Source: Oikopleura dioica (lineage: Eukaryota; Chordata; Appendicularia; Copelata; Oikopleuridae). From it: a stretch of 64,000 nucleotides of DNA. The stretch lies in contig OU015568.1 of the NCBI GenBank assembly GCA_907165135.1, forward strand, positions 10,114,501-10,178,500. The letters run 5' to 3'. This document shows positions 36,753-46,900 of the stretch, piece by piece. Each line of letters starts with the position of its first letter. The stretch's first letter is position 1. The translations under genes were made by a program, and so were the position numbers. Under the pieces are notes generated by a model. It had not been told where the DNA came from and did no database searches. It saw only the letters and a program-made list of their open reading frames with translations.

Positions 36753-38085
36753 ATGGCAATGAAACGTTGTTTTTCCACCTCTGCCCGCGTTGCCGGAGCT
36801 CGTCGACCAAATTGGGGATCTGAAGGTTCTCTCTTGGAAATTGGCACTCGATCAATCTTCAACGAAGATCACGATATGTTTCGAGAGTCTGTCCGACGAT
36901 TCTTCAAAGAAGAAGTCGAGCCCGTGCAGCAAGACTGGGACAAAGTCGGCCATGTTCCTCGAGAAATCTGGCTTCGCGCCGGTGAAATGGGTCTCCTCGG
37001 CGTCAACTGCATGGACGAAGATCTCGGGGGCATCTGTGGCGACTTTAAATCATCCATGGTCGTTATGGAGGAGCAGTGCTACATCGCCAACAGCTCCATT
37101 GGCTGGGGACTGCATTCTGACATCGTTATCCCTTACGTTTCGCAGTACGGTACCCCTGAGCAGAGGGAAAAGTTCATTCCAAAGATGATTTCTGGCGAAT
37201 GTATTACTGCTATCGCCATGACAGAGCCTGGAGCTGGCTCTGATCTCCAGGTTCACTTACTCACACTATCAAGCATCTATTATTCGTTTCTAGGGAATGA
37301 AAACTTTCGCCAAGCGAGATGGCGATGACTGGATCATCAACGGCTCTAAAGTCTTCATCACCAACGGCTGGCACGCGGACATGGTAATCGTCTGCGCAAT
37401 CACTGACCCAACTGCGAAATCTGCCGCCAAGGGAATCTCTCTCTTCCTCATCGAAGACGGTATGCCAGGATTCAACAAGGGCCGAAAACTCAACAAGATC
37501 GGCCTCAAGGGCCAGGACACCGCTGAGCTTTTCTTTGATGATCTCCGAGTTCCTACTTCGGCCATTCTCGGTGGAGAGAAAGGCTTGAACCGAGGCTTTG
37601 GCATGTTGATGCATGAGCTTCCACGAGAGCGACTTTTGATTACTGTCCAAGCTTGCGCCACAATGGAATACGCTTTCGAGTGCACTCGAGAATACGTCAA
37701 GGAAAGAAAGGCGTTTGGCAAGACTTTGGTAAGAATGAGAGAAGCAGTTTTCGAAAAAATAACTTCATTTTAGTCAAAATTGCAGACGATCCAGCACGAA
37801 CTTGCTGCCATCAAAACCGACATCGCCATGTCACGAAACTTTACCGATACCTCCATTCAAATGTATGAAGATGGCATCCTCGACTACAACACCGCCTCCA
37901 TGGGCAAATACTGGGTGACTGAAAAGAACAACGAAAACGTTTCCAAGATGCTCCAAATGTTCGGTGGTTGGGGATACATGTGGGAATACCCCATCGCGAG
38001 AATGTTCGCTGACTCGAGAGTTTACTCCATCTATGGCGGATCAAACGAAATCATGAAGGAGCTTATCGCCCGATCAATTGTCTGA
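36753..38085 (+). CDS. ACADL: Long-chain acyl-CoA dehydrogenase, mitochondrial
   Basis: FAD enzyme of mitochondrial fatty-acid beta-oxidation. MAMKRCFSTSARVAGARR is a typical presequence. Next come IFNEDHDMFRESVRRFF, AMTEPGAGSDLQ (acyl-CoA dehydrogenase signature 1), FFDDLRVPTSAILGG, and ELPRERLLITVQA, which holds the ACADL-type catalytic glutamate in RERLL. QMFGGWGYMWEYPIARMFAD and IYGGSNEIMKELIARSIV close the protein; the length is the usual 430 or so. Three exons. A small upstream hydrophobic frame at 36564-36644 could splice in frame to this gene, but the presequence argues for the start at 36753. Confidence 0.95.
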
Positions 38086-38245
38086 AGATGAAAAGAAACC
38101 CTCCTTTCATTCTTATTTATTTTCTCCGTACTGACATTTCTGTACAGATATCTCGTTAGTTTGTAGCCACGTCCTTACCTTTTCAAATTTCAAATCAACG
38201 TTTGTTCAAAAATCCTCTCCGAAATGAGATTTTTCTAGAGTAAAA

Positions 38246-38895
38246 ATGAGCTCACTCAAGTTTGAAAACTTGAAGGATGAGTTTGAAGACTTGTTCAATG
38301 ATATCAGATTCAAAAACCAGTGAGTCTATTCTTCAAGTTTCAATTTTTAATCACCTCTAATAGAATAACACCAAGGGACGTCACAAAAGTCGAAAAAGTA
38401 CTCAGTGCACTTCATCAAGAAGCCTCCGTCGCTCCATATCAGTACAGAGTAAGAAGTTCATTAGCATTAAACAAAGCCATTATCTGCTTTTAGACGGGTA
38501 TGCTTGCAGATGTAGCAGACTACCGAAATCAGTTCGAGAACTTGGACAATTTGCCAAGCGAGGCTCGCATGAGTCTTAGCAGAGTCGACGCTTCCCTGCA
38601 GAGATCGACGGCGATTGCGTTAGAGAGTGAGCGACTCGGGCAAGAAACGATGGAAGATTTGGCGATCCAACGAGAGCGGCTTGAAGGCGCGCGCGATCGA
38701 CTTGAAGAAGCCAATACTGAACTCAGTAGTTACGAGCCTTTCTCCAAAATCTAACCATTTTTAGCGTCAACTTCGCGTTTGATACGCGGAATCTGGATGG
38801 GTCTAACAGGGAACAAGCTTTTTCTCATCGGAATCATCATCGGCGAGCTTTTAATCATCGGAATGATTGTCTACATCAAGTGGTTCAGAAACTAA
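38246..38895 (+). CDS. VTI1: Vti1-type Qb-SNARE
   Basis: SNARE acting in Golgi/endosome fusion. Four exons give MSSLKFENLKDEFEDLFNDI (the N-terminal three-helix domain), and the SNARE helix LQRSTAIALESERLGQETME with DLAIQRERLEGARDRLEEAN. The C-terminal anchor is GNKLFLIGIIIGELLIIGMI followed by VYIKWFRN. The zero-layer glutamine is expected in LAIQRERLEGA. Whether it is VTI1A or VTI1B is unclear; spacing and the RERL segment fit both. The start is seven bases after an acceptor (ttttctag); ACADL ends 160 bases upstream. Confidence 0.88.
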
Positions 38896-39072
38896 TGCCT
38901 CTGAATCTATTCACCCTCCTTCTTTGCCCCAATCATGTGCTTTACCTCTGGAAAGAATCTTCTTTATACTTTTATTCTATTTCTGCGCTCATTGACAACT
39001 TCCAATTCAATACAAATGCTAAATAGCTAGAATTCTAGTTTCACAACCTGAAAGATACTGTTCTCAGATTGA

Positions 39073-39826
39073 ATGGACGAAATAGAAGAAGTAGAAGGCT
39101 CCGATACCTCCTCGTCTCGTTTCCCCTCACAAGAAGTGCCGCCACCAATCATCCTCAAAGGAACCGGCGAAGTGACAATCTTCGGACTTTGCTGTAAATA
39201 TGACAACGAGTTTCCCCACCAACTATCCGGTCGCCTCGCTCCCGAGGAGTTTTCAAAGATGATCAATCGCATCAACTCCGCGCTCAAGCGAAGCATGGCC
39301 TCTCAAGTAAATATATTATTCATGATAGAAGACCATCAATTACGATCCTTTCTAGCTACGATGGCTCGTGGCTGGATTTGCCCTTTGTGTTTGCAGCGCT
39401 GGATGCTCATTTTTACCAGTTGTATGGTATGTTGTTAATGGAAATATTGGCTATTTCTATCATTATAAGATTATCATTATCGAATAACTTGTCGCGCCAG
39501 ACTGGCGACCATTGGAAGGTTGATTTTGACAATTCCTTGCTAAAATGCTAATAGCTATCACCTCATATCAAGAGATAATCCAGTCATTTCTCCTCTGGTG
39601 GTCTTATGACGCGTATAAAAATAAACTTGAACTTTTCTTATTTAGCTTGTCGAAACGAACTCGGTTACGAATCCAAAAGCTGATCGACTACGAGAACCAC
39701 AGACTGTATCACAAGCTGGGCCTCCGATGGGGCTTGGTTACCCTTCAAATCGAAGACTCGCCAATGTTTGAATATGTAATTAAAATTGAATACTTGCCTA
39801 AAATCCATCTCACGTATCCTGATTAG
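39073..39826 (+). CDS. CHIC2: CHIC-family cysteine-rich hydrophobic protein
   Basis: Palmitoylated peripheral membrane protein of the CHIC1/CHIC2 family, associated with Golgi, vesicles and plasma membrane. The exons give GTGEVTIFGLCCKYDNEFPH, RLAPEEFSKMINRINSALKR, then the Cys-rich hydrophobic stretch LRWLVAGFALCVCSAGCSFL, PVVC|LSKRTR, YENHRLYHKLGLRWGL and EYVIKIEYLPKIHLTYPD. Human CHIC2 has the same order with the end EYVILIEFLPKTPIFRPD. The second intron (about 39428-39642) is 215 nt, long for this window. Which of CHIC1 or CHIC2 it corresponds to cannot be decided. The start follows an acceptor (gttctcag) by a few bases. Confidence 0.9.
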
Positions 39827-40312
39827 CAAATTTCTCTTGGCATGTTTATAACTTTTTTTCTTCAAATTTCCTCCTTCGTTGAAATTGAAAAAATTTTAAT
39901 TCGGTATCTCAGAAAACACTTTAATGTTCCCTTTCTTTACCTGTATGCTGTCTGTTTTTCCTTTTATTATTACCACTTAAAACTCTCGAAAGAGATTATT
40001 TACCGCTTTATCACATTTTACGTACTTGAGTTGTATTTACTGCTGGACAGAATTTCCGATTTTTTCTCGCTCAAATATACCTTTTCGATGTCTTATCAAT
40101 CAGTGTTTCATCTTTTGCAAATGAATTAATTGAAATAACGCAGGAAAAATGCATGAGAAACAACTGAACAAGGACTGATTTGTAAAGCATCATTTTGAAT
40201 CGTTTTTCTTATCTCGTAATCTCCAAATCTCTATGCACTGATTTTTCCCGTTTGCTTGCGAAATTTATCTCCGTGCACGATGATTTTTTGAAAAAAAAAG
40301 AAAATTATAAGA
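39827..40312. other. AT-rich intergenic region
   Basis: About 490 bases between CHIC and ALG6. Reading frames at 39842-40129 and 40195-40416 are hydrophobic by AT-richness and lack family similarity. No RNA gene or repeat is evident; it probably holds the CHIC 3' UTR and sequence before the ALG6 acceptor. Confidence 0.5.
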
Positions 40313-42175
40313 ATGTTGGACTTTGTAATCGTAGGAGCGTCGTTTTTACTAAGATGGGTAGTAAGTCTGGGACCCTACTCTGGAAAGAATACCCCGCCAA
40401 TGTATGGAGATTATGAAGCTCAGAGACATTGGATGGAGCTCACGGTTCATCACCCCCTTTCAAAGTGGTATTTCTTCGACCTAGAATATTGGGTAAATTA
40501 AGAACAAAATATCCTATGGTTACACATTCTCTAGGGCCTTGATTATCCTCCTCTAACAGCATACCACATGTTCCTCTGTGGCAAAGTCGCTCAACTGTTC
40601 AATCCATCTTGGGTTGCTGACCATTCCTCCCGAGGATTTGAATCTTTTGAGCATCAAGTGTTTATGAGATTAACAGTTCTTATTGGTGACTTACTTCTTC
40701 TGGTGCCTGCCGCTCTTCTTGTCAAGAAAAAATTTGGAAAACTTGCATATCTTGGTCTTTTATTCAATCCCTGTCTTATTTTAGGTACATTCGTTGGTTA
40801 GATTCTAGCGATATTTTTTTTCTAGTCGACCACGGACACTACCAGTACAATTCAATCAGTTTATCTTTCGCAATAATTGCCGCCTGTCTTGTAACTGAAG
40901 CCAGCCTCTCAAAACGACTCTTTGGTGCAATCTTCTTCACCCTCTCCCTCTTTTACAAGCAAATGCAACTATACCACGCACTGCCATTTTTCTTCATTCT
41001 TCTTGGACAAGCTACTAAACAGAAGACTCTATTAGGAAAATTCACAGAAGTTGGTCTCTACGGAACTTCTGTTATTGTTACGTCAAGTGTTATTCTTTCG
41101 CCGTTTCTATTGTATACGAGTACTCCTGCAGTTCAACTTGGTCAAATCGCTCACCGCCTTTTTCCTTTCGCCAGGGGACTGTTTGAAGACAAAGTTGCCA
41201 ACGTCTGGGTGTGATTCTGAAGCGATATCAACGTTCTATAAGATTGTTTAGTGCCTTTTACACACTCTTTTCAAAGTCAAAAATGTGATTCCCCCTGAAA
41301 ACCAGCTTCAACTCGCCGCTCTTTTGACCCTCATTTGTGCGACTCTTCCATGTCTTCGTCTTTTATGGGATCAATCTGCGAAGTCAATGGCAAATGCGAT
41401 GACTGGATCAGCGCTTGCGTTCTTTTTTACTGAGCTTCCAAGTCCATGAAAAGCAATGCTTGCTCTTCGTTCTCCCAGGATTGGTTGGAAGTTGTAATGA
41501 TTTTTTTTCCCTGTTCGCGAGTGTTAGAGATGAATCAAGACCACCTGGTCGCAGATCCGGGTTCAGCCTGTTTGGCGCCCCACTGGCGCACTATTTCTCC
41601 AACCTTCGAAAGCGCTCCTTCTAGCGGATACGAATCTCAATTTCACCCTTATACTTACACATACAGCATTCTTCAGGTAATTGACCTTTGACCATCATGA
41701 AAAAAACTTCGCTAGTTTACTCCCACTATCTGTCAAAGACAGTAATGTTGGCTACTACTTCGCGCTCCGACTGATGTCTTATGGGGTGATTATCCTCCTA
41801 AGAACCGAGATGAAACGAGACTTTACGAGAATAAACAATGTTGTACCCGGTATGCTCAGCGGGAGAAACGGAGGACTAGCGCCCATCTTCGGAGCCTATT
41901 TCATGTTTCAGGAGATTATGCTTTACGTCACGCATACAGTGGTGCCTCCAAAGTAAGATCAATCTTCGTTGATTTCAATAAGCTAGTCTTTTAGAAAATT
42001 CCCCGACATGTGGCCAGTAATTATCTCTTCTTTCTGCTGCGGTGTCTTTGTTATTCTATATTTAATTCTCTTTTACTTCTCATTGAGAACTGAGAAGGTT
42101 CAAAAGGTCGATGCGATGTCGCAAAAAGTCCTAGCCATGAGGCAAAAGAACCGAAACCTAAAGAAAACTGAATAG
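40313..42175 (+). CDS. ALG6: ALG6, dolichyl-P-Glc:Man9GlcNAc2-PP-Dol glucosyltransferase
   Basis: ER multi-pass enzyme adding the first glucose to the N-glycan precursor. Clear blocks: [76 protein letters not shown] and [18 protein letters not shown], all close to human. The first luminal-loop acidic residues ([15 protein letters not shown]) are conserved. At 41423-41428 a run of six T's shifts the frame inside [12 protein letters not shown]; five would keep it. After VLP, the [20 protein letters not shown] segment is reached only by an intron at about 41490-41600 that appears to need a GA donor. The gene ends KNRNLKKTE. The start is one base after attataag. Confidence 0.9.
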
Positions 42176-42269
42176 CTTCCATGATAGTTTCCAATGTTCA
42201 CAAAGTACTTCTGACCTAACACACACCCAATTTTATCCTCTTCAGAAAAATTGAAACGGATCGGAAATT

Positions 42270-43446
42270 ATGGACGCAATGACACCACAAAACATCAAAG
42301 CTGAAAACCTTGCCGCCTGGGCGTCATATCAAGACTTCCAGGTCCCGAACATGGGAGAGCGAATGTCCGAGGTCTCCACACCACCAGCATTCTCACCGAT
42401 TAGTAGCGTTGATACCCAAGCCTTGGAAATCTATGAAAGTCCTGCTCCCCAACAAATGCAGTATGAACAATCCTACCCACGTAAGAATCTAAAGTCAGAC
42501 AATGAAATTAAAGTACTCTATTCTAGTTCAGCTCACCTATCCTATGACACCAGCTCACCAGCTTTTTGATCCTCCACAATTCACAATCCTCTCCCGAGCA
42601 GCTGCTTCCGTGATGCAGCACACCGATACTGAGAGAACTGGGATCGTCTTGTTCGTCGAGAAAAACAAGCACACTACGGTCGAAATTTCTCATGATTGTA
42701 TTCAAGCGGGAGATACCCTCCTGTTTTCCTTCGGATACAAGAATATTCCTCTTCAAACCCGACATGAGAAGCTTATCAGTTGCTCTTGCAGTGAGCAATC
42801 GGGCTTTGTGATTATCAACGGAAAGGAAGGACACCAAGGTCAGGCCCGCTTTATGAGAAAATTATTTACTTTTGAGTTAGTTTACGGTGGAGTGAATGAG
42901 GAGTTCGTGCTCAATAACTACTTGATGGGAAGCAAGATGGAGCTCAAACTCAGCTTCAAGCACAACACCTCTTGTTTCAAGCCGCTGATCGTCGACAGAA
43001 TGCAGAACCGTGGAGTTTCTCCAATCATCACGATGGATATTCAAGTTCTTGATGGAAACAAGAACCCAAAGTAAAACACTTTCCCGTTATCCTTGTTTAC
43101 AAATATTTCAAGGACAAAGAAGCAGAGAGTCACGCTAAAAGTTGGTAGCAATGTGAAAAGAGAATTCGAGAAATTCGTCGGCTACCCCACCCAACCGACT
43201 CGAGCTCGATCAAAGCGCATTTCTGGTCGACGCACTGCTTTGGCAATCTGTGATGCCAACTCTTTCAAGAGCGATCACTCAAAGAGTAAGATTCATTTTT
43301 CCTATAACAGTTTTAAGCTTTTACTTATAGAGCTCCTCTTCAAGAAATCAAAGAAAGGCTCTACCCTAATCATTCCAGCTAGCGATACTTCTTTGTTTGA
43401 GGCTCTTGCAATCAGACTAGGTGCAGAAGTGGTCGTCGAAGAGTAA
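42270..43446 (+). CDS. Divergent p53/p63/p73-like DNA-binding protein
   Basis: Four exons (to 42480, 42527-43070, 43113-43285, 43331-43446) give about 350 residues. A Pro/Ser/Thr- and Met-rich N-terminus (activation-domain-like) precedes a domain that follows the p53 core by eye: LQLTYPMTPAHQLF, RTGIVLFVEKNKHTTVEI, SGFVIINGKEG, RKLFTFELVYGG, KHNTSCFKPLIVDRMQNRGV and SPIITMDIQVLDGNKNP (human [20 protein letters not shown] then TLEDSSGNLL). The zinc Cys238 position appears to be His and the Cys242 position Cys; the helix after it is basic (KREFEKFVG). No tetramerisation domain is recognisable in the short basic tail. ALG6 ends 94 bases upstream on the same strand. Other Ig-fold factors remain possible. 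Confidence 0.6.
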
Positions 43447-43966
43447 CTTTTAAAAATTACCTGCTCTTTTTTCCTAAAAATATCTCTTCCTCGTATTCAT
43501 TTTCAAACTGCCTTATTTCAATCTCCAGTTTCCCTCTTTTTGACTTCTTTTTAACAGCATTGGAATACATGAAACAATAAATTTAGCGTTCACCTCAACT
43601 AAAAATCTCCTACTTAAATCTAGAGTAGCCCCCTTGTAGCGTCACTTTTCCCGTTCAAAATGAACGGATCCATCACTCATTGCCTTCACTATTATTTAAA
43701 GCCACACATGTTCTGATAGATTGTAAATATATAAATTTAAGTTGTATAATGAACTCTTTACAAACCATACAGTTGTATAAATCTCTAAAGAAATTGCAGA
43801 AAACTCATTTATGTAAAATTACCTCACTTGATCATCTCTACCACTACAAGCGCTGCCATTCCTTGAAGTCCAGAATAAAGACAATTCGAATTCGATTTTT
43901 ATGGAGGAATCCTTGTTTTTAACAAGGCTCCTCTATTTTTCTCAATGTGAAATATGAGGATTTAGA
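43447..43966. other. Intergenic region before TONSL
   Basis: About 520 AT-rich bases between the p53-like gene and TONSL. An 80-codon frame at 43680-43922 has no family similarity. It ends in a gaggatttag acceptor one base before the TONSL start. No RNA gene or repeat is evident. Confidence 0.5.
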
Positions 43967-46900
43967 ATGCCAACTAAATTAAAAGACATCGAAAGGCTGA
44001 AAAAGACTAAATGTCGAACACAAAGAGAACGCATAGAGATTCAACTCGAGCAAGCAGATATCTACGCATATTGTAAGCATATTTTATATTCTAAGCTCAA
44101 CTAATTAAAATCAAATTAAGATGCAACAACACAAAGTGGCAAATATTCTACTGAAGACATAGAGGACTTTTCTGAACGGGAAATCGAGTTGAGGTCAGTC
44201 TTCATTTTATATCTCTATTGATCAAGCTTCTTTATAGGAAAAATATTTTAGAACAAGGTTCAGAATTTGGTGTTAAAATCGCAGCTCAGTTGCGTTACAT
44301 TGGGGAAGCATATGACCGGCTGGGGGATTTCAATGAAGCTCTCTCTTTCTTTCACAAACTTGTGGATGAAGCGAATACAAGTTGCGTCGATTTTCAGAAG
44401 CGATCCGAAGCATATTACACCCGTGGAAAACATTTCTTCGATAATGGGTTTATAAATCAAGCAATGCCAGATGTAAAGGAAGCGCTGAAGCAAATTTCTG
44501 TTCAAGCAAAAGGAGGTGTTGCTGCTTTTGGGTGCTCAAAGAAGAAAGAGGAAGAAATGCACAGAATGCGTTTCAAATGTGAAGGACTGCTTGCGATGAT
44601 TTATACAAAGCGCAATCAAGAAGGAGATAAGCACAAGAGTCAATCAAGACTGAATAACGCTATCAGAATATCCAAAGAGCACAATCTTTACGAAGACAAG
44701 TTCGACTGGTTCAATATCATCGCTGCAGAAGAGGCTAATCGTGGGTGCTACTCTTCAGCAGAAACGAAGTTCAAGGAAGCGATGGCGTCTATTGATCACT
44801 TGAAAGAAAAAGACGTTGTGAACGAGAAAAAATTTGAACTATTCACCTGCTGGGGCAGTATGTACATCTACCAGTATAAATTCCAGAAAGCGATGGAGCT
44901 CTATCGCGATGCTCATGCGATTTACCCGAAAAACCAGGAATGCAAAGAAATATATAAAGTATTGTATCTCAATGATTGCCAGAAGAAAGAGTTAGAGGCT
45001 GTGGATCCTGTGGATTTCGAGGAGATCGCACGAATGAAGGATATTATGGGCGACATCTGCTTCTTCTTCCATGATAAATTTTCAAACCGAGTGTCAAAAA
45101 GCACCCTTCTCGTTGGCGCCTTGGCTCGTTACACAGAACGATTAACTGCTCTTACAGAGGCGAATTCCGAAAAAGTAGCTTCAGCTCACGTTACATTAGC
45201 CACTGTCCACAACGAGCTAGGAGATCATGAAAGTGAAATTGATCACTACAGGCTGGCTATGGAGGCAGAATCCACTCCTCTTGAAAAGCGCTACAAGTTC
45301 CTGGACGAAGCTGTTACTTCGATGCAGGATGCGAAGAAATCAAACAGTTGTATCGTTGAGTTTTTCGAGGATGTGAAGACTATTTTCGATTCTTCTGCCG
45401 CGTTGAAAATTGGTGTCCTGAAACAAATGAAAGAGTTTCTTAGCGATAACAGTAGTACTATTGCTTCCAGTGAAGATATGATTTTTGAGGTTACAGAAGA
45501 GCTTGATCAGCTTGAGTCTTCAAGCTCTCAGTCTGTGCGTGAGTTGGACTCACTTGAAGACAACGAAGAAGCTACTCCCACTGACATCAAGGACAGAATA
45601 AAATCAGTGAAGTTGCCCAAGCCAATGAAGCAAACGAACTCGAACAAACCCTGGTGGGATCTTGATCGAAATCGTCTCGGGGAAACTCTTTTGCAGAGAA
45701 AAGTGATTGATCTAAAACTCACTGACGAGCCAAGAGCGAAGTTAACAGAAATCGAGCAGCTGATTACTGTCCAGAAGCATCCAGTCAATGTTTGGGACAA
45801 TACTGGTCTTACTCCGCTCCACGAAGCCGCCAATTGGGGCCTTCCTAAGGTTGCGAAGATCCTGCTCAAAAATGGGGCAATGGTCAATGCTTTAACACAC
45901 TCAAATATGGAATTCGAAAAAGAGGAGTCTGGCGAAGGCACGAAAGAGGGTTCAATAACACCACTTCAAGATGCAATTGAATCACTGGTTGGAGAATCAT
46001 CTGATATTCAACTTAAAAAACTGGAGTTCATTCAAGTTATTGTCGAATACGGGCCAAATGTTCTAAGAAAGAACTCAAAGAATGAAACTGCTTTGAAATC
46101 GTACAACAGAATCAAGGAAAGTATTCAGTACCAATACAAATCTGCTCTTACAGATGATTTGAAAAACAAACTCGATTCGGTCCAGACATCCTTGTATCAG
46201 CTCACTCAAGCTCAGCGTGATAATCCTCGGATGATAGCAGAAGCCGCGAAATCAGGGAAAGCTGGAGCGACTGCAACGCCAACTAGTACTCGAAGACCAC
46301 CACCGAGGCCGACCACGCCAGAGGAAGCGATCGAAGTTGCACCGAGAAGACTTCAAGGAGTTAGCAGACTTATGCACGACGAGGATGATGATGAGCAAGA
46401 AAGGGATGAACGAGAGGCAAAGAATCCAATGAAGCATTTTCTCAAAAAAGTAAAGCGTGCTGGATCGATAAGCTCTGGTGGTTCTAGTGATTACGGTTCT
46501 TTACATCAATCAAATGGAGGGAATTCTCCGAGAGTAAGCTCTTCTGGAAGTCGAAAAAGAAGACAAAGCTCGCCACAGAGAGAAGTTCGAGACTCAAAAA
46601 GGATTCAAATAGTAAGCTCTGAAGATGAGGATTCCCGAAGTCATCTATCTTCTCTAACGCTCAATAGTGATCCAAAGCCATCAGAAATAACAAGTAGCAT
46701 GAATATTTCTTCCACGAGCAAGAAGAGACGACTGACGGTCTCATATTTGAATGAGGATTATGCTCGGCGAAGACTTCGGATCACAATCGAAGATTGTGTC
46801 ACCATCGAAATCCTCAGGTAACTTGAATCAGTGTTGGAAAACCCGCAACATTTCCCGCGGGCGCGGGCGGGCGCGGGGGCCGATTTCAAAATTTTCCGCG

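Noticed and set aside
39842-40129. 95-codon hydrophobic frame after CHIC
   Set aside because: Phe/Tyr/Leu-rich because of AT-rich sequence; starts without an acceptor and matches no family.
43680-43922. 80-codon frame before TONSL
   Set aside because: Basic composition without motif similarity; likely UTR or intergenic sequence.
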